From: Phymatolithon calcareum
Lineage: Eukaryota; Rhodophyta; Florideophyceae; Hapalidiales
NCBI GenBank assembly: GCA_977006965.1
Contig: OZ345353.1
Span: 3,596,001-3,660,000, forward strand
Direction of reading: 5' to 3'
Length of the DNA: 64,000 bases
The position numbers were made by a program, and so were the translations under genes. The notes beneath the pieces were generated by a model. The model searched no databases. It saw nothing but the letters and a program-made list of their open reading frames with translations, and had not been told where the DNA came from. Positions 54,840 to 64,000 of the stretch are shown here, one piece after another; within the stretch, counting starts at the first letter, position 1; every line of letters begins with the position of its first letter.

Positions 54840-55919
54840 ATGAGGACGATCAGTGGACAGGCAGCGTGTGTAATCGGCCGAGCGGTGCGGCCGACTGTTG
54901 TGCCGGTCGGTTTCGCGGAGGAGGGGGAACTTTGCCACGGATTCGAGCCGCTTGTTGGCTCTCGTGTGGGATTGGATACCTCTCCAGACGCTCGACAACC
55001 GACTGCGCAGTACGACGGATACGGTCGGTGGCTCGTGGAGGCGCTGGCGGTCGGCGATGATAGTGAAGACGCTAGAGGTCTCGTGCTTGAGCACGGCGTT
55101 CCGTATGCAACCGATCAGGCTACGTCGTCGCTCGAGGGGTTTCATCCGATTGAATGGGATGGTGGGCTATTTGATGGCGTGCGCAATGGTGCTATCGTAA
55201 TTCCAACGTATGCCATACGGGGATCTCGAGCGGAAGCGATGTGGGACGTAACACCGGATTGCGTTATCCCTGCAAGTAGTCCGACCGGCCAGGAGGACAG
55301 TGCAATAAAGCGCAGCATCGATGTCGCCAGACAAGTGCTGGACTTTCTTAAGCGACATCCTGGAGTGGCGGTAATCACCTCCGGAATCGGGGCGCGTGAG
55401 GCTGTAGAGTGGGAACCTGGCGTGCGCGCTGAGGTTCCGGGTCAGCCACGGAGGACCGGGAGTACGCACGAATGCATCAAGGCGGCAATTATCAACGCAG
55501 TGTTTGCGTTGCGTGGTGATGAGGTGGCCGACTTGGTGCAACGGACTGTCGACGCGGACCCAAGGTTGTACACGAAATTTGCCTTCGTGGGTGAGGTTCT
55601 TCAGGCGGCCAAGGAGTCCCAAACGAGATGTCGTGCGGCGCGCGATCCGGAGGTCCAGCGTGCAATCCAAAGCTCCGATCGATTTTTACCGTTCCGGCTT
55701 CTCGCGGAGAAACGAAGCGGGGTATTCATCGTGCGTCTCCGGGCGGTTAAGGGTGTGGACCACGCGGTTGTAGTTGACGCGAATAATCGCGTGGTAATCG
55801 ATTCAGAAGAGAGCTCGGCCTTGGTGCTTTCCGCAGAAGTCCTTCAGCGGTGCGGCGGGGATGGGGAAAGAGAGTTGAGGGTGACAGATGTGAGGCGTAT
55901 CAAAGGTAGAGATGAGTAG
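54840..55919 (+). CDS. Antisense accessory ORF, predicted papain-like cysteine peptidase fold
   Basis: 359 residues encoded opposite to gag-pol and ending 54 bases from the end of pol. The N-terminal half is unrecognised. STHECIKAAIINAVFALRGD supplies a Cys at the start of a helix (about residue 205). SGVFIVRLRAVKGVDHAVVV, then DANNRVVIDSEE supplies His and Asp near residue 310. The C-H-D order and HxVVVD strand fit papain-like peptidases, but no family name is certain. A homologue at 35806-36845 keeps the same residues, which is evidence for coding on this strand. Codon and base use is GC-rich, like the element as a whole. It could modify host or element proteins. Confidence 0.6.
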   Translation: MRTISGQAACVIGRAVRPTVVPVGFAEEGELCHGFEPLVGSRVGLDTSPDARQPTAQYDGYGRWLVEALAVGDDSEDARGLVLEHGVPYATDQATSSLEGFHPIEWDGGLFDGVRNGAIVIPTYAIRGSRAEAMWDVTPDCVIPASSPTGQEDSAIKRSIDVARQVLDFLKRHPGVAVITSGIGAREAVEWEPGVRAEVPGQPRRTGSTHECIKAAIINAVFALRGDEVADLVQRTVDADPRLYTKFAFVGEVLQAAKESQTRCRAARDPEVQRAIQSSDRFLPFRLLAEKRSGVFIVRLRAVKGVDHAVVVDANNRVVIDSEESSALVLSAEVLQRCGGDGERELRVTDVRRIKGRDE

Positions 55920-55973
55920 GGAGTAGAAGGAAGGGGGTTTATCTAAAGGGAGAGGAATATAAAGGAAACAGGT

Positions 55974-58973
55974 TTAGTTTCGAATTATCCACTGCTCAGG
56001 TTGGACGTTTAGGAAGCCAGAAGAGACAACTTCCTGGAGAGCTGCTTGTGACATCGGTTTCGTCAAGCCATCTGCCAGATTCTTGGAGCTGCGAACAAAG
56101 CCGATGTCGGAAATGATCTTGTCTCGGAAGCCTTCGCGTGCAGCTGCGATGTCCGATATCATGCGTTTCTCAGATGTTCGAGATCCTTTAGAAATGACAT
56201 CGAACAAGGACTTTGAGTCCGTGAGAAGCTGAACTGGGATCTTCCGTCCGTAGATATCACCGAGCTCTTCAGATAGAGTAGCTGCAAGATCAAAGAGGTC
56301 ACTGAATGCAATGTCCTCACCGGCCATCGCAGAGCGGGTGATTCGCTTTGATTTATAGCTCTTAAAGCTGATGGGGACCGAGTGTCCATAGCGATCGGAG
56401 AGGAAGCAGATGTGTCCTAGTTGTGTAGACAGGTCGTGGTTGTTTGCAAATGATGCGTCTGCAAAACCGACGATACGGAGGGAGTCGAGATCGAGCTTAG
56501 GGATCTTAAGCGAGATCCGATTGTCGATCGCTTGCTTTGTAGCCTTGTTCAACTGTCGGATTATACCGGATGGGTCTGCCAAAAATCGCTCCTCGGTAAC
56601 TTGAGCTAGCTGTGATATATCGAACAAGCAGTCCGGACGAGTGTTCGCTAGCCATGCTAGACGCATTCGCATAGAGCGGAGCTCGGAGAAGGAAGCGGTG
56701 AGGTCCAACTTTTCTAGTTTCTGGAGGTAAAAGTGCTGGTTTTGTTCAAGAGTTCCGTCCTGGTCCCGAGCGAGTGAAAAGCCGCTGAATGTGCATGGGA
56801 TCTCTTCATCATCCCCCATCTGGAACCGTTCGTTCGTAATCTGGCATCGCTCTCTGAATGCGCGTGATCCAGTGCGCAATAAATCGTCGACGTAGCCTCC
56901 GCTCAGACCGACTAATAGTCCATCTGACATCAGCTTGTACAAAGCCGGGTCGGAGCGGAATGGGGACATGTTAAGATCGTGGCGGTGATGCTCATCGAGA
57001 GTCTTGTGCCACAGGTCCCCGGAGTCGCATAAACCGTAGAGTGGCTTTAAGAGCTTGAGGCACTGTTCCGGTTGCAGTTCGAACTCAGGGACTGGTTTCG
57101 TAATAAAGATCTTGCGCGAGAGCGGTTCTGCGGACTGTAGGTACGCTTGGCGCACATCCGATGTCCAGGTGTCAAAGCCATGCATGGCTGCGAGTGCTAG
57201 CAGCAAGCGGATTGACTGCGGCTGAAGTGTTGCCGCATTGTGTACCATGATGTCCTTCATCTTGTCGCGATGCCCCCCGATAACGTATCGGGCTTTAAAC
57301 TTAATCTGACCGTCCTCCGATGACTTAATGGCGAGGACAAATCGACCAGGAAGTACGTTAGCATCTGGGGGGACCTCTTCGCGTAGTATTACGCTAAAGG
57401 TCCCACGATCAAGGAGCCCTTTGATTTCGTCGCGCTTCGGGCGCGTCATCTCAGCGGATGTGGCGCGGGGATCTTTCAGGTCGATGACTTCTGTCAGGTG
57501 GATGGAGTAGTCTTCTTCATCGGTGGAGGAGAAGAAAGTGAGGCTATCATGGAGATCGGAGAAAAGGGCTTGTGCGATGTCGACTGGGGCATTGTAGCGC
57601 TTTACCTGTGCAATGCCAAATGGTCGAGCTGCTCCCACTTTGACATCCTGTACGTAAACTAGTTTCTTGACGGCGTCCATGCCGAGTACAGTGAATGGGC
57701 CAAGCCATTCCCCGATGCGATGGTTTACGACATTCTCGTGCCAGACCAAAACCTGATCGCCGGGATCAAAGGACTGATCCGCTGCATTGGGAACGGAGTG
57801 CTTTAACGCACGGGTGACTCGCATCTTTGCCATTATGCGTTGCATCTCAGTCCGGGCGGTGTGGATCATGGCTGCTCGCTCTCCGAGGGTGTCACGCGCC
57901 TTAGGAGTCTCAGATCTAGTGTAGACTTTTGGTAGTTCGCCGAAAACCAGGGATGATGGAACTAGTCCCTCTGGTCCGAGGGTGCCGTTCATGGCTTTTA
58001 CAGCGAGTTGAAGGAGTAAGTCCTTGCTCCTGTTTGGGTAGTCAATAATCATCTTTCGGAAGGTAGTGCGGAGCGGCTCGTGGTATCTCTCTCCTACTCC
58101 GAGGCTGGAGTGGGCTTCCTTGCCCGTTGACTCGATCTCGACGCTCGATCTCGCCGCCAGCGAGACGAATGGTTCTCTCTTTCCGAGGGCGCTACCATAG
58201 TCCACAAGGATGCGATTCGGTAGGCCTGTGTAGATTGTGGACCAGCAGCGAAGAAGAGTGTCCCAGATAGAGAGCGTACTCACGTCCGGGAGGAAACGGG
58301 CAGCTGAGAAGCGAGTCGATTCGTCCACGATGTGTAGGACAGGATCAAATCCGATGTACATTATGTCCATTAATATACGCTCGTTGAAGCGCGCATTCTC
58401 GGTACCAAAAGATACGCGAAAGCGAGTGGGCGCTGGGCGGATGCGCTGGCATGGATCGCATCGCTTCGAAATGTCTTTGAGGATTCTGAGCGATTCGGGT
58501 GTTGCATGCTCTGGGCGAGCTTTTCTGAGTAGATTGAAAAACTTACCGGCAGACGGGTGGAAGAATTGTCGGTGAAGCTTTTGAAGCTGAACAGGAGTGA
58601 AGTGGATCTGGGCGCTGTTATCGAACGGGACGTATACGTGTCGGCTTGGTGCACGTATTAGCGGAATGAACCATTCGTCGACGTAGGCCATGCGGCCATT
58701 GGCGAGGTCGCGGGCCGATCGTTTGGCCAACCGGTTAAAGACGGTGTCTGCTACCAGCTGATGACGATCAAGAATGTCCATTCCGAGTAGTGCCGGGATT
58801 TCTGGCTCGACGATATCGAAGTCGACCATTATTGGAGCAACGCCGGGAGGGGTTGGTAGTGGCAGGGCTATCGAGCCAAGTGATAGAAACGACTCATCTC
58901 CAAAGCGGAAGCGGTTCGCAGAGCGACGAATTTGTCGTTTGTGTTTTCCGGCAGAGTTAAGTAACCGGTTCAT
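55974..58973 (-). CDS. copia Pol polyprotein (protease, integrase, RT, RNase H)
   Basis: 999 residues from the first Met, but the frame is open upstream to about 59185. That extension contains the protease active site FCVDIGAPKSVVG, so translation probably enters by -1 frameshift from gag. ALLGMDILDRH is the protease C-terminal motif. Integrase has HRQFFHPS and CDPCQRI (zinc module), MDIMYIG, VDYGSALG and GERYHEPLR (Asp-Asp-Glu). RT has WTSDVRQAYLQS and GGYVDDLLRTG. RNase H has GFADASFANN, SAMAGEDIAF, LTDSKSLFD and NLADGLTKPM. Integrase before RT establishes Ty1/copia. All catalytic residues are present. Confidence 0.93.
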   Translation of the reverse strand: MNRLLNSAGKHKRQIRRSANRFRFGDESFLSLGSIALPLPTPPGVAPIMVDFDIVEPEIPALLGMDILDRHQLVADTVFNRLAKRSARDLANGRMAYVDEWFIPLIRAPSRHVYVPFDNSAQIHFTPVQLQKLHRQFFHPSAGKFFNLLRKARPEHATPESLRILKDISKRCDPCQRIRPAPTRFRVSFGTENARFNERILMDIMYIGFDPVLHIVDESTRFSAARFLPDVSTLSIWDTLLRCWSTIYTGLPNRILVDYGSALGKREPFVSLAARSSVEIESTGKEAHSSLGVGERYHEPLRTTFRKMIIDYPNRSKDLLLQLAVKAMNGTLGPEGLVPSSLVFGELPKVYTRSETPKARDTLGERAAMIHTARTEMQRIMAKMRVTRALKHSVPNAADQSFDPGDQVLVWHENVVNHRIGEWLGPFTVLGMDAVKKLVYVQDVKVGAARPFGIAQVKRYNAPVDIAQALFSDLHDSLTFFSSTDEEDYSIHLTEVIDLKDPRATSAEMTRPKRDEIKGLLDRGTFSVILREEVPPDANVLPGRFVLAIKSSEDGQIKFKARYVIGGHRDKMKDIMVHNAATLQPQSIRLLLALAAMHGFDTWTSDVRQAYLQSAEPLSRKIFITKPVPEFELQPEQCLKLLKPLYGLCDSGDLWHKTLDEHHRHDLNMSPFRSDPALYKLMSDGLLVGLSGGYVDDLLRTGSRAFRERCQITNERFQMGDDEEIPCTFSGFSLARDQDGTLEQNQHFYLQKLEKLDLTASFSELRSMRMRLAWLANTRPDCLFDISQLAQVTEERFLADPSGIIRQLNKATKQAIDNRISLKIPKLDLDSLRIVGFADASFANNHDLSTQLGHICFLSDRYGHSVPISFKSYKSKRITRSAMAGEDIAFSDLFDLAATLSEELGDIYGRKIPVQLLTDSKSLFDVISKGSRTSEKRMISDIAAAREGFRDKIISDIGFVRSSKNLADGLTKPMSQAALQEVVSSGFLNVQPEQWIIRN

Positions 58974-59179
58974 TTCACGTTTGCCAACGACTGACTTTGG
59001 GGCACCGATGTCAACACAAAACCCAAAAGGGCGGGTATTCTTGCATTCCTTCTTGATGTCTGCAACAAATATACTTGTGCAGTCGAAATCAGTGGGGACG
59101 CGTTTGTAGCGCGGGATAGCAGTTCGATGTTGGAATGACGATCGCGGGCGATGTGGGTTAACTGCGGAGCCACATCGCC

Positions 59180-61084
59180 TTAGCGAAAATCCGAGGAAGG
59201 CATTTGTCCAGTGAGCGTGGAAGAGACGATATTGGTTGTAATCTCCTTATCAAAGTCTTCGATGCACTGCTGGTCACCGTCTATGGTCGCGTCAGCTAGA
59301 GCGTGCTCGAGCTCCTGGGCGGCAATCTCGCCGAAATGCGTGGGTACTCCCTCCGTTACAGGAGCGTCAGTTTCTAGGCAGGACTGATTCTCTCCCTCCA
59401 TTCCGAGAATGTAGTCTCGGATGATGTGGACGTGAGATTCCCCGCTTCTGAGTCGTTCGCTCGCACGTTCGGCGATTGCGCCTTCGTCGCAATGGTGGCC
59501 TGGGACCCATGGAGCGGAACACTTGAAGCACTCCTTTCGGCGGCGTGCTTCTTCAAAAGTGCGGGATCTGCCTCGATGGTTGGGAGGCCGGCTACTCCGG
59601 AAACTTGCGTTGCGACGAGGAGGGTGCTTACGGACATCTCGAGGGTGACGACCGTAGCGTTGGAAGTGTATGGCATCTTCCTGCGCCTCCGTAGCTCCGG
59701 TCAATATTCCGTGACCATTTGCCGCTTTGAGCTCGTTAGCGAGTTGTAGGCTTTCGTGTAAAGCTGTAACAAACGCGTGGAACTTGTACCGGTGTGACAC
59801 AAGGTTCCGAATGGGGGCGAGGGCCCATTCGAATCCGAGAACAGCTTTGCGTAAGAATCGGATCTTATTTTCGTCAGAGCGAAAACCTTGAGGGCACTGG
59901 GGTGTGAGCTGCTCGATGTGCTCAACGAGCTTGGTCAGTCCATCAGATATTGATGTCAAGGATTGCTCGGTCATGAAAGTATCGAGCTTGAGTCCTTCTG
60001 AGGTTGATTGGACCTGCAGCTGACGGGAGTCGCTGCCATACTCTCCTTTCATGAGCGAGGAAACGTCCTCATAGGACATACCGGGCGAGTAGTGGTTCAG
60101 CAGAAAGGTTCGTGCTGGACCATCGAGCACATTCATGAAGTAGTCCGCCTTTTGTGCCGGGTTCAGCAGGTGCTGACGAGCGCATGCTTCGTAATCGCGA
60201 AGAAGGAGCTCGATCGACTGGGATAGGTCGCCAGTGAACTTGCGACCATAGAACTGTTGATGAACGTAGTTGGCCTTCCTCGTGTCCTCGTACTCCACCG
60301 GCGGGCGAAAGGGGGCGAAGCCTGCGTTTTGATGCCTGGGTGCGGCGACGTGCCGTTCGCGAAGAGACGGGAAAGCGGGTATAGGTTGTTCCTGCTTCGT
60401 GTCTGCAACAGCGGGCTCAGTCTTATGTGCAGCGGCAGCATGCCGATGAAGAGGTTGAGCTGGAGTCGGGACTGCATGAGGGGGATTAGGGTTCTTGACA
60501 TGAGGTGTATAGTCCGCAGTCGGAGCGCCTGGAGGCCTGTGCGTGTGTGTAGGTCGGGCGTTCTTGAACGAGTCGATAACGGATCGCGCCGATCCGGGGT
60601 CGAGTCCAAGAACGAAGGCTAGCCACTCTTGGTTCATGATACCCTTGTGACTGATCTCATGATCCTGGAGGAAAAGACCGGGGAGGAAGTCATCAGGGAT
60701 TTGGTCGAAGCCGTAAAATTCTTCGACTTTGTGGAGTACCTTGATAGGGAAAGTCGGCCGGCGGAAATAATCATCGGTAAACACAGCGGGTGGGGCAGGA
60801 AGGATGTCGGAAAGTGTTTCACAGACATCCATGGGATCCGGCATTACCGCCGGCGTTGCAGCCGTGTTCTTGGGGACAGAGTAGATGTCCAGAATCTTGC
60901 GGGCGGCACCAAGGTACTGACTGTTGAAGTCATCCGCATCGTTGATGCAGTTCGCCAATTTCTTGAGACGGCCGTAGCGTTGCGACGCCTGTGCTTTCGT
61001 CATTGCGGCCGATGCCGGGCCGAAGCTCTCATCAGGAGTGGGGTTCCCGGATGAGGAAGGGTCGGGAGGGCCTTCTTGTGACAT
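59180..61084 (-). CDS. copia Gag
   Basis: About 634 residues from the ATG at 61084 (MSQEGPPDPSSSG); an upstream alternative TTG at 61144 is less likely. A Pro/His-rich region precedes the capsid-like part (about residues 290-480, with FMNVLDGPARTFLLNHY). A zinc knuckle CFKCSAPWVPGHHC lies near residue 530. The stop TAA follows GATTTTCGC, where pol is entered in the -1 frame. Gag forms the particle that packages the RNA. Confidence 0.88.
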   Translation of the reverse strand: MSQEGPPDPSSSGNPTPDESFGPASAAMTKAQASQRYGRLKKLANCINDADDFNSQYLGAARKILDIYSVPKNTAATPAVMPDPMDVCETLSDILPAPPAVFTDDYFRRPTFPIKVLHKVEEFYGFDQIPDDFLPGLFLQDHEISHKGIMNQEWLAFVLGLDPGSARSVIDSFKNARPTHTHRPPGAPTADYTPHVKNPNPPHAVPTPAQPLHRHAAAAHKTEPAVADTKQEQPIPAFPSLRERHVAAPRHQNAGFAPFRPPVEYEDTRKANYVHQQFYGRKFTGDLSQSIELLLRDYEACARQHLLNPAQKADYFMNVLDGPARTFLLNHYSPGMSYEDVSSLMKGEYGSDSRQLQVQSTSEGLKLDTFMTEQSLTSISDGLTKLVEHIEQLTPQCPQGFRSDENKIRFLRKAVLGFEWALAPIRNLVSHRYKFHAFVTALHESLQLANELKAANGHGILTGATEAQEDAIHFQRYGRHPRDVRKHPPRRNASFRSSRPPNHRGRSRTFEEARRRKECFKCSAPWVPGHHCDEGAIAERASERLRSGESHVHIIRDYILGMEGENQSCLETDAPVTEGVPTHFGEIAAQELEHALADATIDGDQQCIEDFDKEITTNIVSSTLTGQMPSSDFR

Positions 61085-61161
61085 CGTGCAGTACTGCGAT
61101 GGGAACTGTCTTGCGGGAGGAGAATGGAAGTTAGCACAAAGCAAGCCGTAGGAATCCGGAT

Positions 61162-61479
61162 TGTCGTCGGACGGTTACTTCGTGCCTCGCGTAAGCCGCC
61201 GGTCGTACGATCGACCGGCTGGGTGGTCACGCGGAGATAGGGGTAGGTAGAATGAAAGAGGGGGATCCGGCCAATGCCTTCACAGTGAGAACGGGCTCCG
61301 GGCAATGCCTTCGCAACACACCAAAGTAGCTGTAGCTTTTACTTAGTGTTAGACGTTCTACCAAAGGGAAGCGAAAGTGGACATGAACAGGATGATGATA
61401 AAGTACACAGGAACTCGCCGGCCGTTGGGGCCGGTGAGTGTAAGCCCATGTAAGGACCCATTTAGGAGTATGATTGACA
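61162..61479 (-). repeat. 5' LTR of young copia element
   Basis: Matches 54046-54363 and is followed by GAGAC. The internal sequence next to it on the minus strand starts ATCCGGATTCC, not the usual TGG, so the primer is probably not a tRNA 3' end. Confidence 0.95.
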
Positions 61480-61916
61480 GAGACCACCGTGGCTACACGA
61501 GTCCGATACGCAAGAAATGTCCATCACCAAATCCCAGATCGAGTCCTGTGAAAAACAGCCTATCGCAGAAAACCACGTAGCCGGATTTTCAAAATTTATT
61601 CCCACCCGGCCTAATTGCACACATCAGACTTGTGCCAGCTAAAGCAGACTTTACTGCACAGTCCATGCACTGTAAATCTCCATCTAGACGTCGAAGTCGC
61701 CCTGGCACTTCCCTATTGGAAAACGACCAACTTCGTCCTACTCATACCCCCGTGAGCACCTAATTTTAACATTACATTTTTGATACTGCCAAATGCTCAT
61801 AATTTACCTGGCACAACTCTTGCGTCTTTTTTGCTTTACTTTATGTAACATAAAAATTTTGCTTTACTCCCCCTCTAACATTCCCCTGAAACTATCTTAT
61901 CGATATGCGCTCGGGT

Positions 61917-62454
61917 TAGGGATAGGACCGGACGGCACTGGAAGAGCATGGCAGTAATTTGGCCCGAAAATTATTTGGTTTATTTGGGCCTAAATGCTGG
62001 TTTGCTTCCCCGGTCGGATATATCCAGTTCCAGTCCATTCCAGTTGTAATTGAACCGGATTCAAATGGATTTTTACCTCCCTTTTTGACATGGATTGATC
62101 CGAATTTTTTTCATCTAATATTTGGAATCAATCTGAAAATAAAATACTTGATTTCAGATCAAATCTGGATCTATATTGGCGACAAATCAAGCATTTTCAA
62201 TCGAAATTGGAAACAAAATCCAAAGTTTTTCTTCATATTTCGCACTTTGAGGACTTTTTTTAGTTTTTGATGGTGATATGGTGCGAAGATGGTCCGGTTT
62301 TTGAACTGGATTGGATTTGAGGCTCTGCAATCATGGATTGGATGGTATGTGGATCAAAAATAATCTCTTTTTATGGCACGGGATGGAACCTGGATTTCAA
62401 ATTAGCTGTTTTCTGGATCCCGGATGGACCAAGATCCGTCCGGTCCTACCCCTA
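61917..62454. mobile_element. hAT-type MITE, 538 bp
   Basis: Termini TAGGGATAGGACCGGACGG and its near-perfect inverse are flanked by similar 8-mers GCTCGGGT and GCTCGAAT. The interior repeats TGGAT/ATCCA-rich motifs (CAAATGGATT, GGATTGGAT). No coding sequence. Confidence 0.65.
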
Positions 62455-63631
62455 GCTCGAATTGTTTTCCAGCAGTATTATCTCGCATCGCAGACCGTCC
62501 TGCTCAGAGAGCTTGGATGCGGCGCGAAGTACATCGACAAGAGGATCGCGAGTATACTCTTAATCCATTTATCAAAATCTATCGTTTCCCATTTATTGAA
62601 TTTCCTCATGTTTCAATATGGCGATTGTTAAAACAATCGTACAGTGCGCCATTCGTCGAGAGCAGAATAAATCATGCGAACTACAATTTGTTTTTCACCA
62701 CGCAATCAAATGGTGCCGGGTGGAAACAAATTGTAGTGCGCACGTTTTAAAGCTGCAGTCACCAATGGTGATGGTCCATACTGACGAAGTTGCGATGGTG
62801 AAACTCTGCTGGAATACATAGATAAGCTGCCATCAACTTCATCATACAAATGGCAGAACAGGAGGACCTTCTTTTATCGACAATCGGTCTTACTGAATGC
62901 CGTTCGGCAGAGTTTTGTTGTAAACAGTTGAATACATCACCCAACATCACTGCTACCGTGGCATGTCGCCGCATTTCGCGAAAACAAAAGTCGGACTTCG
63001 AATAGCTTTTCCAACCACTGACTACAAAGTCGCAATTCTTAGAAGGACTTCCTCGTGAACTGCGAAAAGTCGACAGCCCTTGTGGGATACCACGCCCACC
63101 TACAAAACCCATTTCTCGTGACGTTGCAGTTATGCCCGAATAATCGGCAAGAAAAGAGATGAAAGCCATGCACTGGTTATGTCGATGTATCAGCGACTGC
63201 ATGGATAATGTTCCTTTGTCTGCACAGCGACGAGGCAATCCAAAGGGTCATTTCGGATTGCCTCATCTTTTGCAACGAACAGTGGAGGGACAACGGCTTG
63301 CAAGATCGCGGAAGATATGCATTACTTCTCCTCCTTATGGTAAGTGCTCAAAGACCGTGGTCCACGAACAACTATTCCATTGACGTTTTTACAATTGGCA
63401 GCCAATTGGGCATCGAGGAAATCTGGACTAAGTCGCGTGCAGAGGAACAAGTGTTTATTCTGGAAACGTTTTTAAGGTCCGTGGACAAAACATGGATCCA
63501 GTGGTGAGGCAATGTAGAATGAGAAACTGACAAATGGAACAAATAATGAAATTACCACCGCCTACACTCGAAGCACGAAACACTCACGACAAAGATATCT
63601 CATTAGCATCTTCGTCACGTGAGACAACAGC
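62455..63631. other. No recognised gene
   Basis: Frames 63208-63507 (+) and 62759-63238 (-) are open but contain no motif I recognise. Neither shows similarity to other parts of the window. Confidence 0.25.
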
Positions 63632-63928
63632 TGTGATCGTTCCCCTGCGTCTGTCCACCACTCAGGTCCCTTTTGTGAGAGTGATACCTTTTTATTGTTT
63701 CGTTCAGGCAAGGTTGCTGCTTATACCAATTCGGCAGTGCTTCATTACGTGTATGCAAGCTTTCCAATTGCTCGACTTAGGTGTATAGTAAGTGCCCTAT
63801 GTAGCCCTCGCAATGATACCGTTCCATGTTCAAATCTAGATATTACGCGTAGCCTGATGTAGGCACATGCACTTGTTGCAAGCAACGCGCCAGGAACACT
63901 ACCCATGCAGTAAGCGCTACGGGTTTAC
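63632..63928. repeat. LTR-like or solo-element repeat, copy 2
   Basis: Inverted counterpart of 46736-47031. The 5-mer ACAGC precedes it (63627-63631) and follows at 63929-63933, consistent with a retroviral-type 5-bp target duplication. It lies beside membrane-gene copy 3. Confidence 0.6.
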
Positions 63929-63944
63929 ACAGCGATGCCGTGCT

Positions 63945-64000
63945 CTTCAAGAGTTTCACCTTGCTGATCTGGTGGTAGTGCGGGCAACATGACAAAATTT
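63945..64000 (-). pseudogene. Edge of membrane-protein gene copy 3
   Basis: The last bases match 47231-47295 (TTCAAGAGTTTCACCTTGCT...), the C-terminal codons of copy 2. The remainder is outside the window, so its status is unknown. Confidence 0.6.

Larger units (their letters stand above)
54046..61479 (-). mobile_element. Young, complete Ty1/copia LTR retrotransposon
   Basis: LTRs of 318 bp each (54046-54363, 61162-61479) are nearly identical; the only difference I noticed is G/C at about 54256/61372. A perfect 5-bp duplication GAGAC flanks the element. Gag and pol frames are open on the minus strand, with pol in the -1 frame. Between pol and the 3' LTR there is a 1.5-kb segment with an ORF on the plus strand. 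Near-identical LTRs and intact frames mean recent insertion. Confidence 0.95.
53572..61888. mobile_element. Small DNA transposon containing a nested copia element
   Basis: Inverted 31-bp ends CAGGGGAATGTTAGAGGGGG... lie at 53572 and 61888. They are flanked by AAACTAT on both sides (53565-53571, 61889-61895). Without the 7.4-kb copia insertion the element would be about 0.88 kb. Joining the flanks of the insertion gives a short frame with ITVRRVRAIW and TRVRYARNV, faintly like a Tc1-type helix-turn-helix region. Confidence 0.75.

Noticed and set aside
54498-55670. Minus-strand ORFs overlapping the antisense accessory gene
   Set aside because: They have no homologue at 35.7-36.8 kb in the same frame and no motifs, whereas the plus-strand frame does.

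Overview
This window is nuclear DNA from a eukaryote whose lineage I cannot fix from sequence alone. There are no operons, Shine-Dalgarno sites, rRNA or tRNA genes, and no convincing spliced housekeeping gene. Most of the 64 kb is transposable elements inserted into one another and into a few duplicated host genes. A TE-rich invertebrate, protist or multicellular red alga would all fit; I do not choose between them.

Host-like material falls in three groups. (1) A multi-pass membrane protein of unknown function occurs as a disrupted copy at 1-3477, a second disrupted copy at 47212-50939, and the edge of a third at 63945-64000, all on the minus strand. (2) Three secreted TIMP/netrin-like (NTR-domain) inhibitor genes lie in duplicated segments: intact at 16028-16471 and 26971-27420, and a minus-strand copy at 18594-23316 split by a full-length LINE. 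(3) At 35689-36845 a short ORF closely resembles the N-terminal tail of histone H3. It is followed by a frame-broken relative of a predicted papain-like cysteine-peptidase ORF.

The mobile layer, left to right: LINE pieces and a pogo-type MITE inside membrane-gene copy 1; an old copia remnant with a decayed 5.4-kb copia element (7107-12500) nested in it; a MULE-like and a pogo-like non-autonomous element (13.1-14.7 kb); a 4.2-kb LINE (18978-23200) with a 2A-like motif, endonuclease, RT and RNase H; hAT-type elements at 25.3, 27.6 and 46 kb; a frameshifted pogo transposase (32.5-34.0 kb); decayed Sel1 repeats and a MULE fragment (38.4-40.2 kb); a tyrosine-recombinase gene (41.4-43.2 kb) among unusual palindromes; and a pogo MITE at 52.2 kb. 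Next comes a young, complete Ty1/copia element (54046-61479) with near-identical LTRs, nested in a small DNA transposon, and then another hAT MITE.

Two points deserve most attention. The young copia element carries, between pol and its 3' LTR, a 359-codon ORF on the opposite strand to gag-pol, with a conserved Cys segment and a His-x-Val-Val-Val-Asp motif. Its only visible relative in the window is the 36-kb locus, which begins with the histone-H3-tail look-alike. The paralogous loci also preserve empty sites for several insertions, so element boundaries and target-site duplications can be read directly.
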